Positions 61,950 through 64,000 of a stretch of DNA of 64,000 nt are shown here, piece after piece (within the stretch, counting starts at the first letter, position 1; every line of letters starts with the position of its first letter). Both the position numbers and the translations under genes were made by a program. The notes beneath the pieces are model-generated. The model was not told where the DNA came from. It made no database searches and worked only from the letters and a program-made list of their open reading frames with translations. The DNA is from Fertoeibacter niger (lineage in GTDB: Bacteria; Pseudomonadota; Alphaproteobacteria; Rhodobacterales; Rhodobacteraceae), in the NCBI RefSeq assembly GCF_009380135.2, contig NZ_WHUT02000006.1, positions 62,001 to 126,000 on the forward strand, written 5' to 3'.

Positions 61950-62522
61950 ATGACGGAAAGTGACAACCTGCTGCTGGCAATCTTGCGCGACGAACGCGAG
62001 ATTGTCCGCGTGATCCAGACCTATGCGCGCGGGTCGGACCGCAAGGATTTCGCGATGATGCGCAGCGCCTATCACGACGGCGCCATCGACAACCACGGGC
62101 CCGTCAACGGCGATGTGGACGACTTCCTGCGTTGGTCGAGCGGGCGGCAGGACCACGTGGCATCGTCGCTTCATCTGCTGGGCTCACCCGTCATCGACAT
62201 CGCCGGAGACGTCGCCGTGGCCGAGACCTGCTGCCTGCTGTATCATTGGATTTCCGCGGGCACGGGAAACCCGCCCCTGCCAGCCCATACGGTCACGATG
62301 GCTTGCCGCTATGTCGACCGTTTCGAACGGCGGCAGGGCCAATGGAAGATCGCGCACCGGACGGTCGCCTATGACGGTATCCGACGAGAGTTCCGCGACG
62401 TCCATGGTCCCGAACCCATCGCACCGGGCTTCACCATGGGGCGGCGTTCGAAAGATGACATCATCTACCGCGCCCTTGCCGAACTTCAGTCGGCCCGGGA
62501 CGAGCCTTCTTCGGGAGCCTAG
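61950..62522 (+). CDS. SnoaL-like (SnoaL_4) protein, cytoplasmic
   Basis: 190 residues. SnoaL_4-type start ILRDEREIVRVIQTYARGSD, RKDFAMMRSAYHDGAIDNHG, then a cone-fold sheet ending CRYVDRFERRQGQWKIAHRT and VAYDG. Family members include ring-hydroxylating dioxygenase small subunits, scytalone dehydratase-like and steroid isomerase-like enzymes. GAGGCGACG precedes the ATG at 61950. It follows the LysR gene by 110 bp and may supply a dehydratase or isomerase step to the CoA cluster. Confidence 0.8.
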   Translation: MTESDNLLLAILRDEREIVRVIQTYARGSDRKDFAMMRSAYHDGAIDNHGPVNGDVDDFLRWSSGRQDHVASSLHLLGSPVIDIAGDVAVAETCCLLYHWISAGTGNPPLPAHTVTMACRYVDRFERRQGQWKIAHRTVAYDGIRREFRDVHGPEPIAPGFTMGRRSKDDIIYRALAELQSARDEPSSGA

Positions 62523-62915
62523 GCTCGCGCCCCGGCGCGGCGCACCAGAAGACGATAACCGCGATGGTTCGCGTTATGGCCCTTGCGGGCGAGGTGGCGG
62601 GTGGGTGCAGAGCTTGCCAATAGATGCGGGGCCGCGCAGGTATCGGCGCGGTTTCGCGGGTTGGGCCCGGGTCAGGAATGAGGGCCTGGCCACGCGCGCA
62701 ACCATCTGTGGATGCACCTATTTTGGTGGCTGGACCACCGCGCGAGCGCCGATGGCAACCTGTCCCGGGCGGCAGGCCACATGTCAGTCCGGGCGCTATC
62801 CAGCCCGCCGGGCAATTTCGCCTGTGCTGCGAGGCAACAAGGCTGCGCCCGGAGTTCACGATGGCTCCACCGCTTGATCCGGCTGTAGAGCGTCGTCGAA
62901 GAACCACGATCAGCC
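62523..62915 (-). pseudogene. IS5-family transposase remnant, frameshifted
   Basis: Minus-strand pieces in two frames: STTLYSRIKRWSHREL (about 62910-62850) recalls the N-terminal TLYNRFxRWSRRG motif of IS5-type transposases, and RRSRGGPATKIGASTDGCAR (from about 62751) followed by GQALIPDPGPTRETAPIPA recalls the catalytic-region RSRGGxTTKIHAxxDGxGRPxxxxLTPGQ block. The frames do not connect, and start and C-terminus are missing. The remaining bases up to 63023 show nothing clear. Confidence 0.6.
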
Positions 62916-63023
62916 GGGCAGGCGCCTCATCGGCATCCGATCCGCAAGGCGCGGAACGATGCCACCGATGACGCGCCGCTTACTCACCCGCCACGCAACC
63001 GACTGGTGCCCGAGGTTTGTAAC

Positions 63024-64000
63024 CTAAAGGCCGACGACGACCGACTTGATCTCCGTGAAAGCTTCGACCCCCGGCCGGCCATGTTCGCGGCCCCAGCCCG
63101 ACTGCTTGTAGCCGCCAGAGGGAACCGAGGCATCACGTTGGGCACCGTTGATATTGACAAGCCCGGACTTGAGCTTGCGGGCGATGCGATGCGCCAGTGA
63201 AAGGTCGCGCGTCCAGACATAGGCCGCAAGGCCATACAGTGTGGCATTGGCCTCCTCCAGAGCCGCCTCGAGATCATCATAGGCCTCGGCGCAAAGCACC
63301 GGGCCGAACACTTCGTTTTGTCGGACCGACATATGCCGGCTGGTGTCAGTCAGGACTGTCGGTGCCATGAAGTAGCCGGGTCGGTCGATCCGGTGCCCGC
63401 CGGTAACGACAGTGGCGCCTTCGTCCCGTGCGGTCTGGCAATGGGCCAGGATCCTGTCAAGCTGGAGCTGTGACACGACCGGGCCGAGGTCAGTTCCGGG
63501 CTCGGTGCCCGCGCCCACGCGAAGACGGGCAGCATGGTCGACAATGCCGGCCATGACCCTGTCGAAGACCGAGCGATGTGCATAAAGGCTGGCGCCGGCC
63601 GAGCAGACCTGACCTGCATTGAAGAAGATGCTGTTCGCGGCTGCGGGGATGGCGCGGTCCAGATCCGCGTCGGGAAGGATGATGGTCGGCGACTTGCCCC
63701 CGAGTTCGAGTGTCACGCGCTTCAGATTGCCCTTCGCCGCATCAAGCACCAGCTTGCCCACGGCGGTTGACCCTGTGAAAGAGATCTTGTCCACCCCCGG
63801 ATGGGCGCAAAGCGCCGCGCCAGCATCCTGGCCATGGCCGGTAACGACATTTACCACCCCCGGCGGAAAGCCCGCTTCCTGCACCAGTTCTGCCAGGCGA
63901 AGCGCTGTCAGAGGTGTCTGTTCTGCCGGTTTCAGGACCACGGTGCAGCCTGCCGCCAAGGCCGGGGCAATCTTGTTGGCGGCCTGGAACAGCGGAAAGT
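63024..64000 (-). CDS. aldehyde dehydrogenase, C-terminal part (continues beyond window)
   Basis: At least 325 residues of the NAD(P)-dependent aldehyde dehydrogenase family; the 5' end lies outside. Visible features: AAGCTVVLKPAEQTPLTALR, nucleotide-binding FTGSTAVGK, catalytic Glu in LELGGKSP and catalytic Cys in FNAGQVCSAGASLY, ending GYKQSGWGREHGRPGVEAFTEIK. It oxidises an aldehyde to an acid. It converges on the SnoaL gene with the IS5 remnant between, so membership in the CoA pathway is uncertain. Confidence 0.93.
   Translation of the reverse strand, partial: FPLFQAANKIAPALAAGCTVVLKPAEQTPLTALRLAELVQEAGFPPGVVNVVTGHGQDAGAALCAHPGVDKISFTGSTAVGKLVLDAAKGNLKRVTLELGGKSPTIILPDADLDRAIPAAANSIFFNAGQVCSAGASLYAHRSVFDRVMAGIVDHAARLRVGAGTEPGTDLGPVVSQLQLDRILAHCQTARDEGATVVTGGHRIDRPGYFMAPTVLTDTSRHMSVRQNEVFGPVLCAEAYDDLEAALEEANATLYGLAAYVWTRDLSLAHRIARKLKSGLVNINGAQRDASVPSGGYKQSGWGREHGRPGVEAFTEIKSVVVGL

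Overview
The window is high-GC DNA with short intergenic gaps and many overlapping stop/start codons. Gene content (alphaproteobacterial inositol genes, an ABC inositol-type importer, a chromosomal AmpR/class A carbenicillinase pair, a full kdp operon) points to a Rhodobacter-like alphaproteobacterium. This is inference from protein resemblance; no rRNA or tRNA gene was seen, so the taxon is not fixed.

Layout. (1) 1-9.3 kb: myo-inositol/cyclitol module. iolC (partial) and iolD run leftward; two Gfo/Idh dehydrogenases and a TIM-barrel isomerase/dehydratase run rightward; a LacI-family repressor faces a ribose-type ABC importer. The same 16-bp palindrome lies in both divergent gaps, so one repressor probably controls uptake and catabolism. 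(2) 9.7-17.7 kb: a complete kdp K+-uptake operon, preceded by a KdpE-like box and an extra 27-codon membrane ORF ahead of kdpF, followed by kdpDE. (3) 17.7-54.7 kb: an accessory stretch built largely from 'regulator + oxidoreductase' pairs: LysR with a periplasmic Mo-aldehyde oxidoreductase (PaoABC-like), AmpR with a carbenicillinase, AraC regulators, LysR with azoreductase, AraC with an NmrA-like protein, LysR with an aldo/keto reductase. It also holds a prolyl oligopeptidase, a two-component system driving an RND pump with a MipA-like outer-membrane protein, and a six-gene RidA/AKR/SnoaL/Atu4866 cluster facing a TetR gene across three copies of a palindromic operator. (4) 55-64 kb: a translationally coupled CoA-dependent catabolic cluster (BadI/MenB-like hydrolase, class I CoA-transferase pair, CaiB-type CoA-transferase, VOC epimerase) flanked by an amidohydrolase, a SnoaL-like protein and an aldehyde dehydrogenase that runs off the window end.

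Decayed transposase pieces of three families (IS3-like near 17.8 kb, IS481-like near 54.95 kb, IS5-like near 62.7 kb) sit at the seams between these blocks. A LysR tail fragment lies directly behind an intact LysR gene near 52.5 kb. These suggest the 18-63 kb part was assembled by repeated insertion and recombination.

The most promising undescribed systems are the TetR/triple-operator RidA-AKR-SnoaL-Atu4866 cluster (37.1-42.0 kb) and the CoA ring-cleavage-like cluster (55.1-62.5 kb). Neither matches a pathway I can name. Start sites were chosen from Shine-Dalgarno-like sequences, overlaps and family N-termini; functions rest on motif reading only, without database searches.
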